Part shown: in pieces, positions 12,742-24,592 of the stretch
Numbering within the stretch: the first letter of the stretch is position 1
How the letters are laid out: the number at the start of each line of letters is the position of its first letter
Assembly: GCA_007258455.2 (NCBI GenBank)
Contig: VDFB02252616.1
Coordinates: 121,184,552 to 121,248,551, forward strand
DNA length: 64,000 bases
Direction: 5' to 3'
DNA from: Sequoia sempervirens
Taxonomy: Eukaryota; Streptophyta; Pinopsida; Cupressales; Cupressaceae
Translations under genes and position numbers: made by a program
The notes under the pieces: generated by a model
The model's input: only the letters and a program-made list of their open reading frames with translations
What the model was told of the DNA's origin: nothing
The model's database searches: none

Positions 12742-14677
12742 GTGCTCATCGAAGGGGTCATTTTCAAAAGGAACTTCAATGGTGTTCTATTGTGGTGTGT
12801 CACCATAGAGCAAGCAAACAAAATTATTGACACTTTCCACAACAGTCCCATGAGTGGACACTTCTCTGCGAAGACCACCGCTATCAAAATCATGTGCGTT
12901 GGGTACTTCTGGCCTACGCTATTCAATGAATCACACTCCTTGGTAAAATCCTACAAGGAATGCCAATTCTTCACAGGAAGAAGGACAAATTTTGTAATGC
13001 CCCTCAATCCAATAGTAGTTGATGAGCCTTTTGCACAATGGGGCCTTGATTTCATCGAGAGGATTAATCCTGCCTCCAACGTTGGACACAAATGGATTCT
13101 CATGGCCACAGATTACTTCACCAGATGGACCAAGGCCATGGCCCTCAAGAATGCGACAGAGGCAGAGATAGTGAACTTCCTTGAGTAACTGGTGATGAGA
13201 TTCATCCTGCGAAAGACCATCATCTTTGACAATGCTAGGGTATGTGTAGGATCATCATGGAAAAAATAGGCCCTTAAGTGGCAAAAAATTTAAAAAAATC
13301 AGAGTTAGGCAACTTAACGTAAAAATTTGAATAAGTTATCTATATTATTTAAAAAATATGTAAGAATAGAATCTATAGAAAATTGAATTTAGTTTCTAAA
13401 CTACTAGGTTTATTTTTAAAATCTATTTTATCAAAATTTGAAATTTCAATGCAATACTTTAATTTTAGGGAAAAATAAAGTAGGTGTTTGTTTGACCACC
13501 CTAACCACAATAAAATGATAATTTTTAATAAGATTTTAGATATAAGTAGAGGACTCGTGTCCGATATGATGCATATTTTTTGTATTTTTTTCCAAGTAAA
13601 TAATTAATTATGAATTTTTTATTACAACTTTTAAAAAATATAAAAAATCATGTCTAACCATCTTAACTTGGTAAAAAATTCATCAAATTCAATTTTTTAT
13701 TTTTTAATCCTATAGTATCCGAAGAATAGAATGTGACACATGTTTCGGATTCAAAAAATGTGATACCGTTTGAAAGCTTTAGATATTTTTAAATCAACCT
13801 ATCAATCAAGATTTTAGTCATAATTCAAATAGAAAATGAAAAATAATTATTTATTAAATTCAAAGTAAAGCATAATTTATATTGGTGGAAAGCTAAGAAT
13901 ATCCTTTAAAAACCCTTTTCATTTCATCAATTTTGGGTAAAAAAAGGATCGTCTGCCACATACCCTTCACATACCCATCATATTGCCACTTTTTGGCCCA
14001 TCATGATCCTGCACATACCCGCCAAGGATTTCCTAGGCTCTAAGGTATGTCAATTCACACTCACACATGGCATATTTTTTAAAACCTCATCAAATTACTA
14101 GCCGCAGGGGAACAACCTAGCCGAGTCGACTAACAAAAATTTAGTCTGACTCATTAAAAGAATCGAGTCAGAACACCAAAGAGAATGGCATAAGAACCTT
14201 CAAGGAGTACTTTGGGTGGACCGCATAACTCCCAAGCAAGTCCTCAAGAATTCACCATACGAGTTAGTATATGGGAAAGAAGTGCTATTACCCATCTCCA
14301 TGGAGATTTCTACGCTACAACTACTCAAATCTCTTGAGGTAGAAAAAAATGGCGCCATGGAGGTTCAGTTGGCCGAGTTGCTGGAAGTGTAGGAAAATAG
14401 GGGAAAGGCCCTGATAGCCATGTCCAAGTGGTAGCAGGTGATTAAGAGATGGTTCGACAAGAAAGCTTCGGACCAAGGTCTAAAGTGTGGAGACCTAGTA
14501 TTAAAATTCAACGAAAGGGCTACAAAGCCAGGCAAACATGGAAAGTCCGATAGTCTATGGGAAGGCCCTTTCAGAATAATTCAGTGCAAACAACACAATG
14601 CATTTGAATTAGAAAACATGGAAAAAGAAGCATCAGGGATTTCGGTTAACGAAATCCACCTAAAATTATTTAATTAA
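12742..14677 (+). pseudogene. T2 integrase, split by a TIR element
   Basis: The N-terminal zinc region includes SGHFSAKTTAIKI and KECQFF. The catalytic core follows: FAQWGLDFIERI, then TDYFTRWTKAMALKNA, then IIFDNA, which breaks at 13233. The frame resumes after the insertion at about 14024 as KDFLGSKVCQF, LPQGNNLAESTNKNL and RITPKQVLKNSPYELVYGK. The C-terminal domain (14438-14677) reads GLKCGDLVLKF, LWEGPFRI and NEIHLKLFN. Stops lie at 13186 and at several places after 14140. Without the 783-bp insertion the reading frame lines up well, so the interruption was a clean insertion. Confidence 0.85.
13238..14020. mobile_element. Non-autonomous TIR DNA transposon (MITE-like), 783 bp
   Basis: The left end reads GGGTATGTGTAGGATCATCA and then TGG. 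The reverse complement of the right end reads GGGTATGTGCAGGATCATGA and then TGG, so 21 of the first 23 bases match, and AGTGGCAA follows in both. Flanks are GCTA (13234-13237) and GCCA (14021-14024), a 3-4-bp target duplication with one change. The interior is AT-rich with no coding frame. Two more GGGTATGTG words lie inside the right end (about 13958-13980) as subterminal repeats. A short duplication and GG-rich ends would be compatible with the PIF/Harbinger group, but the superfamily is not proven. Confidence 0.8.
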
Positions 14678-15151
14678 GCTTTAGTATTATTCCACCAATG
14701 TAAATATGTAAGTATTGTAATTATTTTCTTTCATGTTTTTTAGTGGCCAATCTTTCAATTAAATTCCATGGTGTGAAGAAGCATAAAATAATGGGACCCA
14801 TTATTGCAAGAAATAAAGAGAACTAACTTGCAATTCATGAAGCAGAGAAAAATGTCACCCGTATGCAAAATTGAAATGAACACATATGTGTAGAAAGAGA
14901 AAAGGGAACCCACATTGCAAAATCAAAAGACAAAGGAGACTGAATTTTAATATAAGTTGTATATTCATTATATATGGAAATATATACTTTGGTAATACAT
15001 TTCAAAATGGCTCCGAGGCCATGCTTTTAGAGTATATCTATATATTCTATGGTTTCTTCATATATATGTGTGGTAAGGAATTTTCCAGGTATATATACAA
15101 AAAATGGATTAACAAAGTGATGATTTCTTAAAACATAAATTTTTTTTAGTC
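14678..15151 (+). other. AT-rich spacer after T2 integrase
   Basis: There is no supported frame. The stretch at 14940-15130 is rich in TATATA words. It probably belongs to the non-coding 3' part of T2. Confidence 0.4.
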
Positions 15152-15797
15152 TCAAGCAGGAGTAATGGAAGCATCAACAACATCTGGAATTACTTCATCA
15201 ACAAGAATGGTAGTAGGATCATCAGGAGTAGCAGCAACATCCGCAGGAGCAATGGCGAGTTGTGAAGGGAACATTAGGTTCTTGAAGTCGGTGTAATAGT
15301 CAACATTGTAGAAGGGCACCACATTGTAGCAGCGAAATAGGAAGTGGCAAGAATAGGTCACCCTTTGACGATGATGTTCATCTGACTAGATGCAAAATCC
15401 ACTCAAGAATGACACCCATGGTACTACTACATCTTCTTCAATGTACTTTTGAAGGTTACTCGTCATTGGAAGGCCCAAACCAAATGCAACATTTGCCACC
15501 ACCTCTCTAAGACTGCCTAAGTAGCGCTTCAAAAATATTTCTTGAAAGCACTAGGCGAAGGATCATTGGCTTAGGAACTTGAATATCAAGTAGCAAGGAA
15601 AAAAAGTAAGAACACATGTCAGTATTGACCCAGTATTTATCCTCATACTCAATACAGTCCCTCCCCAAAACCCACTTCATGGCTATGATAGCCAATGAAT
15701 TTTTATTCTTGGCCATTCTTTTCATTCGCCTATTCGAGATTTCACCTAGGAATCCTATCTGGGACTTGTTGCAAACTAGCCTAATAGGGGTATTCAT
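15152..15797 (-). pseudogene. Antisense accessory reading frame downstream of T2 pol
   Basis: On the minus strand a frame starts near 15797 (MNTPIRLVCNKSQIGFLGEI) and runs to about 15507. After one frameshift near 15490-15500 it continues as VAFGLGLPMTSNLQKYIEED and then YSCHFLFRCYNVVPFYNVDY to 15152, with one stop near 15395. I do not recognise a domain. Antisense frames between integrase and the 3' LTR are known in several Tat-lineage elements, which fits the position. The composition (Cys, Trp and aromatic residues spread evenly) looks more protein-like than the low-complexity shadows nearby. Confidence 0.45.
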
Positions 15798-15850
15798 GGT
15801 AGAAAGCTGTATGCAAGTGTCTAATACTAATCTCTATGCTACTGCCTAAG

Positions 15851-16583
15851 TCTAGCTCTACACAACTACTGATGTCAAATTATGCCTAACTACCTATTAC
15901 CAATTCTTCCCAAATTTCTAAATGTGATTTTTCTATTGCCTAAGTACCTATTTATAGAAAGTGTCAGGATATGCAAGGTAATTTGCATGCCATAAGCATG
16001 ATGCTAATAAAGTACTAACTCAAAAATCCCACCAGAGTTTGCTCAAATTTCCCACCCTGTTGCGTCTACTAGGTACATTTTGTTGTGTGCAAGATTAATA
16101 AGAGCTAATTAATTAGCATAAGTTGGTGGTAGTCCTCAGTAGTAGTCTACATGGCCAAATGTTGAGGTGTCGCGTTTCAAGCATTTTCCAAACTCCAAGG
16201 AAAAATGCAAATCTTTTCAAGTACTTATTACATATTTGGGCTTAATCATTCCTTTTGGGATATTAATTGCCAAAGCATGTGAAATATTAGGCTGCCTTCA
16301 ATCACCAACTCAATTTCCAAGAAAATTGCACTATAGGACATCATTGCCAAATATCATTATGAATTCTTGTCATTTCAAAATGGCAAGAAATTCATTTCAC
16401 ACAAGCAATGAACTGGCGGTACATGTCAAATTTAATGCTAAAAGGCGAGCATTGTTGGCTACCCTAAGAAAGAAATAACTAAGTATTGCATGCAAAAAGC
16501 TAACATTGTGAAAGCTTTTTGAGCACACTACCTAGAGAAAGAGAGTTAAGCACAGATAGAGCCAAAGTGAATTACAAAAAAAT
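15851..16583. other. Non-coding stretch between accessory frames
   Basis: I see no gene. The plus-strand open frame at 16167-16478 has no recognisable motif and lies in AT-rich sequence. Confidence 0.35.
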
Positions 16584-19500
16584 TTGAGCATAGCAGAAAT
16601 CTGCAACAAAAGGAAAATGGTTGAAATTTCTCAAACAGAGGCACAAGGAGAGGTAACACAAAGTTTGTTTGATGTCATGTGTGCAGTACCAGCCACCTAT
16701 GTCTTTGAAGACATATCTTACGCTTCACCTAGGATACCAGAGAAGCTAGAGTGGGTAAACACATGGGCCTCATAAAAGAAAAAGACCCATAGAGACCAGA
16801 GCCAAATAAAGGAGGAATGGGATAACATTCATGATCCCATCCTCACAAATAACCCTAAAAATTTGAGGGAGGCAGCTTGCAAAAGGATGAAGAAAATCAA
16901 CAACCCAGATTCTTTGACGTAGAAGCTATGGTTCAGCGGTCTCCCACAATATATGGTCCCATTTTTGCACTACTTCTTGAAGCTAGTCAATGAGGCCATT
17001 AATCATTTCAACCTAGATACCAACACCATCAAGGGCCAGAATTTGAAAGTTAATATCCACCCATAAGCTTTCTCGAACATGCTATGCATCCCTAACCAAA
17101 GCTCTAGAGAGGAAAAGATAGAGCCATTCAATCTAGCAAGCGTGGAGAAAATATGGAGAACTAGAAAATTGGCTTTGGATTTTTCTAACAAAGAGACCCA
17201 AAGGTCCAACCATGATTAGAAAAATCCACCACAAATTTTGACAACGCACAATGCTTTCCCCACAGACCTATAGGACGCCTTTTCAATAATGACATTTGTT
17301 TGTGGCCTGAACACTAATAGGTATGTTCAAGGGTTTCAATTGCGTAGGAAACATTCCTTTTTCAGGTATGACTTCACATAATTCATCATTGAGGAGATTT
17401 TGAGGAAGATAAGGGCATACAAAATGTAGTAGAGGTTCAGGTTTCCTTCTTTCCTTTCCCATATTTTTTTGCATCAGAATCCTGATTTCTTCAAAAAACA
17501 TGTGAGATTGGTGATATTTGATGAAAAGGGAAGAAGGTCAGTTTCTATATGGACTCCTCTCCTCTCCAAAATGTGACTAGTTTCTGGGAGAAGATTTCAC
17601 ATTCATTCGGATGCGTGAATTTACCAGGGAACCATTCCGGCTTTCGACATGTCTCATAAATCAGGTGTTGGCCCTCAAAATGTTTCAGCAACTATCAATT
17701 ATTAACTTTACTTTTTTGCAGAGGACCAGCCAAGAAGAAAGGATTTTTCACCTTCCCGCTAAGCTTTAAATCAGTGGTTATGGCCAAGAAGAAGACGCAT
17801 AAGTTGTTAGAGGCAAAGCTAGCTCATTTGGGGCTAGTATGGATTTGCGATTTAAGTCGCATTGCAACCCTGACAATGACTTACCAAATCAATATGTCAA
17901 GGTAATGCACAACCCCTAGCCTTATTGGGAGAAGCGATAGAATCCCTTGAAGGATCAGGATGATCTATTGGTTGACCTAGCTCATATTCCAACTAAGGAC
18001 AGTAGGCTACCATGGGTTAAGTACTACTTCCCTTTAGCAAAGTATAATGAGAAGCTTCACATCGAGGCCACTCTTTGCAATGAGTTGTCAAGAAAAGAAA
18101 ACTGGAGCGAGGAAAAAATTAAGGATATCAAGATCTACTGACAAGAAATCCAACACCTTGATGCCCCTTATCTAAGCATGGAGACAGATGATCTAGATTC
18201 AATAAATTATGGAATGAAGCACATACTGATTCCAACACAAGAGATGATGATGTCAATTTGAAGGAGGCTAAAATAGATACTAGGAAGGGAAAGGAGAAGG
18301 AAGTAGAAGCATAGACGACCCCAGCACACCCTATCAATGCCTCTTCAAATGTGCAAGTGAACATATCATGTGCAAGGGCCTCGATGACTTGCACCTAGAC
18401 TGCAAAAAGAACCAGAAAAACCTCACAAAAATAGTTAGAGATAGTGGAGGTGGATGATTCCCCGCCCATCAAACAGTAGTGCACAGAAGCAGTTTCTTGA
18501 GAGAGTTCACAAGAGCCCGCAGCAAGCCAGGAGGTCGCGGTGAGCCAAGAACCACAATCATCTTGACAACAGGTAACCTTTTCGCCCTCTTCTCTTACTT
18601 CACAATCTTTGGTGTCCCTTGCTATCTCCGTGGTGCCCCTCACTTCAAGTGTCAGACCTTCTTTTCCCACTTCTACCCTAATGGTTGTGGGAGGTTTCTC
18701 CCAGTTCTCCCAGGTGAGACTTTTTTTTTTACCCCTTTGTAGACCCTTTCACCTTTCACCGTTGCCCAATCCACATCTGCTATCACTTCACTTTTTGCAT
18801 CTGCGGCCGCCATTGATACCCCTCTTGCTACTATTTTATCAAGCCCATCTCAGTTCACCCAATAGTTGGAATCCACCATGACTTTGCTATCACCGCAACA
18901 CCTAATGAGTCCTCACGCTAGATTACAAACTGGGCTTTAGCATATTCCTCCATTCTCCCCACTTAAATTCAATCTTCCGAAGAAGAAAACATTTAAAACC
19001 ACTACTCTTTCATTCCCTTTTGCCCTACCTCCTAGTGCACCTTTTGCAGGCGGGCTAGTTAGGTCACCAACATAATTTCTAGTGGAGGGCGATAGAACAA
19101 AATAAGTGTGAGCTATCAAGATACAAAAGAAAAAGGCCAAGGATGCCAAGAATCCGACAAAGCCAAAGGTGCAGAGCATTTTACAACCATGTACCCAAAC
19201 GTTATCAAACCACATGGGGAAATGTAACCCGATGATTACAACATGTTTTCCATGGGACTCGATCTGAGCATAGCTCGACTGTAGGAAAAAGTTGAGCTCA
19301 TGGAAGAAACATAGTGAGTGGTAAACACTGACTTCCTCAAGTCTAGACACCAGCTGAAGAAGAAAGAAGAAGAGCTAAAACTTGCAAAGGAAAGGATTAA
19401 GGTCCTGCTAACAAAGGACAAGGCAAGAGAAGTAGAATTAGCGCGCTTATCAAAGAAAGCTTAGATAGAGCAGGCTAAGCTCCGGGAGGAGCTTGCAAAG

Positions 19501-20460
19501 TTCCAATCCGATGATTCTAACCTAGTCGTCGAATTGCGAAAAAAAAATGAAGAATTGCAGGACCGGTTGGCTTAGCTGGAGCAGAAGATGCAATGAAAAG
19601 ATGAGGAGTTGACCGTCAATGTGCTCAATTCGAGCAAAAAATTGCAGCAGAAGGATGCAGACTTTGAGGACCAAAAAGCCCAATTGGAGAACGAGGTCCA
19701 GGAGATGAAGTCTTCCCTTGAAATAGAATCAGCAAACAAAAATTGGACCGAAGAAAAATGGCTTGTTGAATGGAAGACTTTGTTGGAGCAAATTTCTGTT
19801 GCAAACAAAAGGGTTGCAGAAGTAACACAGGATGCCGGTTTAAGGGATGTAGAGATTCCCCTTCTAAATAATGCTCCTGAACCCCCTACTGCTCAGTCGG
19901 ACCTCCTTCAAGTGGCTCAAAAATTATACATTTCATATTAGGAAAAATTTGAGGCATTCTACCTAAATCTTCAACCGACACTCCAATTTATGGCGGAGGC
20001 AACAAGTTTGGGCAGGGAAGTTTATGGAGTGATTGAGAAATTCCCACAAATCATCATAGCGAAGGTTCCTAAGGTGAAAAAATTGCTAGATAAGCTATAC
20101 ATGATCTCGAATGAGGACTTAGAAAACGTAGGGATCAAGGATAGGAAGGTCGTTGCCAAAACAGTGAACAAGTTCATCCACTACCATATGGCCATCCTCC
20201 ATGCTAGCGAGTGTGCTGCCACACTAGACTAGACCATGAATAGCATGTGGGCTAGCTTCTCCCAACTAACTCAGATGGAATTACCATCCTCATTTATTTC
20301 TGAAGACTCAGTGGCTACTACGGAGCAGATTGCAGAAAAGATAGAAGAGCAGCAGTAGAACACATCCGCTTTCCAGAGCTCAGTCAACCCCCTATTGCAG
20401 CGGATATTGAAAGCGTCACTCATCAGATTGCATTGTTGCTCTTCCAACTCGAGTTCGGGG
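16584..20460 (+). pseudogene. Accessory coiled-coil gene, copy A (decayed)
   Basis: A long, stop-riddled plus-strand gene. The N-terminal part (16584-18140) includes DVMCAVPATYVFEDISYASP, PRIPEKLEWVNTW and LPQYMVPFLHYFLKLVNEAI. It then has a charged region (17947-18140, LLVDLAHIPTKDSRLPWVKY), a Pro/Ser-rich middle (18600-19080), a heptad-rich coiled coil (about 19290-19850, with KKKEEELKLAKERIKVLL and EEKWLVEWKTLLEQISVANK) and a helical C-terminal region (about 19900-20360, SLGREVYGVIEKFP and VAKTVNKFIH). I do not recognise the family. A second copy at 26.8-29.3 kb and its place downstream of an integrase suggest a transposon-borne gene rather than a host gene. The 3' end is cut off at about 20466 by the 2.5-kb repeat. 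Confidence 0.55.
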
Positions 20461-21309
20461 TTGGTATATTTGGGAATTATTTTATGTCATTAGATAAATT
20501 ATTCAAATTTTCATCTTTGATTTATGTTATTCTAGGACATAGCAGATTGTTGAAAGGGCCCTTAAATCGCATCCAAAAGATGGATTTATTGTGCCTTACA
20601 TCTAAATCTTGGTGCATCACCTTAGTTAAATCTTTATTTTTTATATCTTCTTCCTTTTCCTATTACAAAACCCCAAGTATAGAAGAAGTTGGCTTCTTCA
20701 AAAACTAGGAGGTCACTCAATTTAGCACAATTGGTCCCCCCATTAACTGAGTTTCCCATAAAAGGTTGTTACCTTGCCAATTTTTTGGCATCAACACATA
20801 CTAAATAATACATTCTCAAAATTGAATTAATGAATTGATCTCTAAGGTTTCTATTAACATATCACATTTATTAACTCACTTTATATCTAACATTCTATTA
20901 CATGCCTTTTATTTTAGTCAATATTTTTCCTTCTAAGAAAACTTTCAAAAGGCTTAATTGTAGAATTTTAGCCATATAGACTTTTTTCTCTTCTCTTGTC
21001 TACTCTCTACTTCCTAATGATGAATTATGAAGTTTTATCTAATACATCAAAAAAAAAACTTATATAATAAACACTAGAAACTATACATAATAATATAAAT
21101 TTACAAATATATACAACATATTTAATACTTAATTTACAAATAATTTATAATAATTTTCTAAAATCACCATATCATAATCGAATTTTGGAAAATAAATACC
21201 TTCATTATTTTATAGTAAATCTAAGAATTCAATAGGTAATATTTATCCTCCTCAAACAATCTCAACAATGAATTTTATATTAATTTTGTTAATTCGATCT
21301 TTTTATCCA

Positions 21310-21480
21310 AAATCAGCTTGAGAAGAGGCCTAGACCGTATGGAGTGGGCATGTCATCGGCATCTCGCTCAGGTTGTACCCACCTTCCATAGCAATTGCAT
21401 ACCAACACTTTGTTTTCCAATTGATGCCAATTAGTCTGCAACATCAGCTCTTTGTGCAGCATATCAAAGGCCTTGTTAAC
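21310..21480 (-). pseudogene. Conserved minus-strand exon-like frame in the repeat, copy A
   Basis: Read on the minus strand, the block gives VNKAFDMLHKELM, then NWHQLENKVLVCNCYGRW and ending PHGLGLFSS-stop in copy B (31228-31400); copy A differs at a few residues. The same frame is recognisable in the diverged third copy near 51120-51290. I do not recognise the protein. Retention of a frame across three copies suggests a captured gene fragment. Confidence 0.35.
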
Positions 21481-22660
21481 CATATAATTTTATGCAATAA
21501 TCGGATTATAAGAAATGATTTGTGCAGTGACAATGCTCTTAAACATAAAGAGAGAGAGTACTAGTATTTATATAGGAAATGGTCTGGGGCACAGCGCAGC
21601 ACATTGATGTCAGGAAAAATCATTTTTTATAGGAAAGATATTGAAGACAATGTCAAACGTTATTCAATTACAGGATTATTCTTTTTCAATGTGAATGGAG
21701 TTCTTTTAAGAAGCGTCAAAGCACGAGGTTAGCTCAAGAATTATATTCTTTTCCTTCTTATTTCCCACTTTCTTTGTCAACTAAATAGTTATCTATTCAA
21801 CATTGCTATCGACGTGTTGGTTGGAATGGTGAATGGTTCATGTGATTGCATTTGGATTTGATTCTATTGGGGTTTATCGACCATCTCATGTCGAGAGTAG
21901 GGAAGGTTTATAAAGGTATCTTTCAATAATAAATAATTTAAAGATTGTTTTAAAATTTAATTTTATAGATCTTGTATGTATTGGTGAACTTAATGATTTT
22001 CAATGAGTTTATTAAAGATCAAGTCTTGTTGGTGCAAGGACCACAACAATATAAGAGATGGGGTAAGGATCATGCCTTTGGGGAATTTGATAGAATTGAT
22101 ACCCCTCAATCTTTGGCTCTCAACTAAAAAGTTATTCTAGCTAAGATTTGTGCTCCTTATTGAATTATAAAACCTATATGGTTTTCACATAAAACCCTAC
22201 AACATGTTAAATCTTTATACATTATTTATATATATAATTTTTATATGTTTTTAGTACAAATGAACCCAAAGAAAACCCAATGTTAATTTTTTTAGCATAA
22301 TCAATGAATTGAATCCTACAAATTTGAATATGAATCTAAACTAAAATTAGTAACTTAGCAATTATTGCACCACATTTGTAGATCAATTTTTGAAGATTTA
22401 TTTTAAATATTTAATTCGTAATAATTAAATGATGTTATGAAAGGACATGATTTTATTTGATATATTTCAAATCTAAATGATTAAAATATGATGAATGCTC
22501 TTTCATGTACTCATGTGAATGTATATTTAATACCATATTCAAAAGCCAATATGATTTGTGAAATTTAAATATGACTGTTATCATTATTACAAACAATGAA
22601 TATAAAAGAATGATATGTATGAATGAATATAAATGATTAACTATCTTGTTTAGGTATTTG

Positions 22661-22812
22661 TAAATGTTTCTAATTATTGTTGTTTGTTATGTATGTAAGG
22701 GATAGAATAATGCATTATAAAATATATAGTTCTTTGTAAATGAGTCTAACTATTGTTGTTAGTTATGTATGTAAGGCATAGTATAATGCATTAGATAATA
22801 TATGTAAGGGAT
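22661..22812. repeat. 76-bp tandem pair in repeat copy A
   Basis: Two units begin TAAATG at 22661 and 22737 and each contain TTAGTTATGTATGTAAGG-like sequence and ATAATGCATTA. GTAAGGGA words continue to about 22880. The same array is in copy B (about 32585-32736). Confidence 0.7.
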
Positions 22813-22988
22813 GGTAGTTGTAAGGGACAGTTAGCACTATGTTGTAAGGGATAATATATGTAACTAATTATATGGAAGGGACAAAATATGTGAGGGAAAG
22901 TATAACACTGTGTTGATAAGACCATGTGTGGTATGATAAGTATTTTATTTTTACATCAACTGATGATTTCATAGCTGCTTATAGTATA

Positions 22989-24220
22989 CGATATTTAATA
23001 CAAAAAAAAAATACAAATGATCAATGGGATTCCATGTTTCATATTATGATACTAATTTATTTGATATGTTTATTATTTTTATATACGTGTGTGTTTAATT
23101 TGACTAGACTAACTACCTTGATGTTGTAATGAGGTCAATGCAAGATAAAGTTCAATCCCCATTTTAGTTGAAGAGGTAGAGCATCATTGAGCAGAGGATT
23201 ATAGATCAAGTAGGATTAGCGTCAAGTGCCATGCACGAAGAACGTGTTGCATACACACCACTAACTTATATCTTATGCCCATAGTTGGTTTTCATGAGTA
23301 TCATTTTTTGTCATGGCCTATCTTAGTTGAGTTACATATTATAAGTATATTGGTATTGAGATGCATAAAGTGCAAAGGTGGTATTGATGTTTCCTTTTTT
23401 GGAAATAGATTTGACAAATTTTTAATATTAATTTCAAATCCTTAATGTTTTGATTATGGTAAATATGGGAAGGACCCGTACCCGTTACAAATCATCAATA
23501 AAGGAAAATGACAAAACAAATCTCACCAGTGCTGAGACAAGAAAAAATAGAAAATAAGATAACTCTCCCAATTAGTAAAGAGAACAACAAGACCAACATA
23601 AATTTTGACCAGAGGGAGGACTTAGAGGGTCCAAATCAACATGTTTTGATGAGACCTGAAACCATCAAACATGAACACTTTTGATGCTGATACAAGATCT
23701 CATTGCCATCCTTAATCTCAACCTTCATAGGAAAAAAAGGAAAAGAAGATTGATACGAGGGTGACAAAATCCCCATAGTTGCAACTCTTTGTTCCTCTAG
23801 CAAAAATAAGCTCCACCTAAAAAGGAGAGGTCTCCACTAGAGAAGAGAAAAAAGAGAAGAAACCACCAGAAGAAGAAACAAACCCCCAACCTCACCTACA
23901 AGAAAATTCTCCACCTCTATTGGAGAAGACACCACCTCTATAGGAAGAGCAAATAGAGAAACCAAGGTAAGATCAACAGAAGCCCTTTCAAGGAAAATAA
24001 AAACTTGGGGAGAAAAAACCCCCATAGCACTCACAAGAATAAGTTTACCCAAAAAATAGTCCTACTACAAAATGTCAACCTCCAAGAACCAAATTAGAAA
24101 ATAGAGGCTAAACAACACCAAACTAACAACATACCCCAATGCAAATAGAACCCCTAAAAGCCATAAGACAAGCTTAGGGTTCTCCAATATCCACATCTGC
24201 AAAACCATGGGGTCACAAAG
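22989..24220. other. Non-coding AT-rich to A-rich sequence
   Basis: No gene is supported. The 23470-24180 part is purine-rich on the plus strand, and its antisense open frame (23837-24052) is Leu/Val low complexity. Confidence 0.4.
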
Positions 24221-24379
24221 TGTTACAATGGTGGTTGTCATTGCACCAAAAGATCAACCTATTAATGCCTGATACAACTACTAGATTTAAACAAGATCCA
24301 CAGGATGTGGTTAAGCCATGGCACGAACCCAAGCACTGCAATGCACAAAAGAGACCAAGGGATACACCATCTTGCAACA
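24221..24379 (-). repeat. TRIM LTR (3' LTR in element orientation)
   Basis: In element orientation it starts TGTTGCAAGATGG and ends CCATTGTAACA, giving TG...CA ends. It is aligned throughout with 24435-24592. Confidence 0.8.
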
Positions 24380-24390
24380 ATCCCCCCAGT
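24380..24390 (-). other. TRIM polypurine tract
   Basis: On the minus strand it reads ACTGGGGGGAT and lies directly before the second LTR. Confidence 0.75.
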
Positions 24391-24418
24391 GCAAGTGATG
24401 GGTTCAAACTTGTGACCT

Positions 24419-24432
24419 TGGCTCTGATACCA
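24419..24432 (-). other. TRIM primer binding site
   Basis: On the minus strand it reads TGGTATCAGAGCCA, two bases after the LTR. It is complementary to the 3' end of plant initiator Met-tRNA. Confidence 0.85.
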
Positions 24433-24434
24433 AT

Positions 24435-24592
24435 TGTTACATTGGTGGTTATCGTTGCACCAAAGATTGGCCTATTAATGCCCAATACAAATGTCATATT
24501 TATACAAAATCCATAGGAGGTGGTTAAGCCATGTCACAAAGCCAAGCACCGCGCTACACAAAGGAGAGCAAGGGACAAACCATATTGCAACC
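24435..24592 (-). repeat. TRIM LTR (5' LTR in element orientation)
   Basis: It ends CCAATGTAACA directly before the primer binding site. The other end reads GGTTGCAATATGG, so the terminal TG appears mutated. Confidence 0.8.

Larger units (their letters stand above)
11555..14677 (+). mobile_element. Ty3/gypsy element T2, pol remnant, 5' part separated by T1
   Basis: It holds RT, RNase H and integrase of a second gypsy lineage (YLDD rather than YVDD, different thumb and integrase sequence). No gag or protease precedes the RT here: the upstream neighbour is the T1 LTR, so the missing part should lie left of T1, outside the window. A TIR element at 13238-14020 interrupts the integrase. Accessory frames downstream (15.1-20.4 kb) may belong to the same element; that is inference. 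Confidence 0.8.
20473..22988. repeat. 2.5-kb dispersed repeat, copy A
   Basis: It runs from GGAATTATTTTATGTCATTA to CATAGCTGCTTATAGTATA and matches 30397-32909 nearly base for base, with only scattered substitutions and a length difference of about 3 bases. It interrupts the 3' end of coiled-coil gene copy A. Inside are a minus-strand conserved frame (about 21310-21480) and a 76-bp tandem pair (22661-22812) with repeated GTAAGGGA words. No terminal inverted repeat or target duplication was seen, so the class is unknown. Copy A may continue past 22988, where copy B is lost in the gap. Confidence 0.8.
24221..24592 (-). mobile_element. TRIM (terminal-repeat retrotransposon in miniature)
   Basis: Two direct repeats of about 159 bp (24221-24379 and 24435-24592) flank a 55-bp interior. 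On the minus strand the upstream repeat ends TGTAACA, followed by ATTGGTATCAGAGCCAAGG, an exact initiator-Met-tRNA primer binding site. Then come a short stretch and the purine tract CACTGGGGGGAT directly before the second repeat, which starts TGTTGCAAGATGG. The upstream repeat contains a TATA box (GTATAAATATG). Nothing is coded, so the element must depend on proteins from others. The outer end near 24592 has lost its TG, and a target duplication is not clear. Confidence 0.85.

Noticed and set aside
24411..24434. Part of a tRNA gene (TGGCTCTGATACCA)
   Set aside because: Only the 3' tRNA complement is present, at the edge of a repeat, as in a primer binding site; no cloverleaf.
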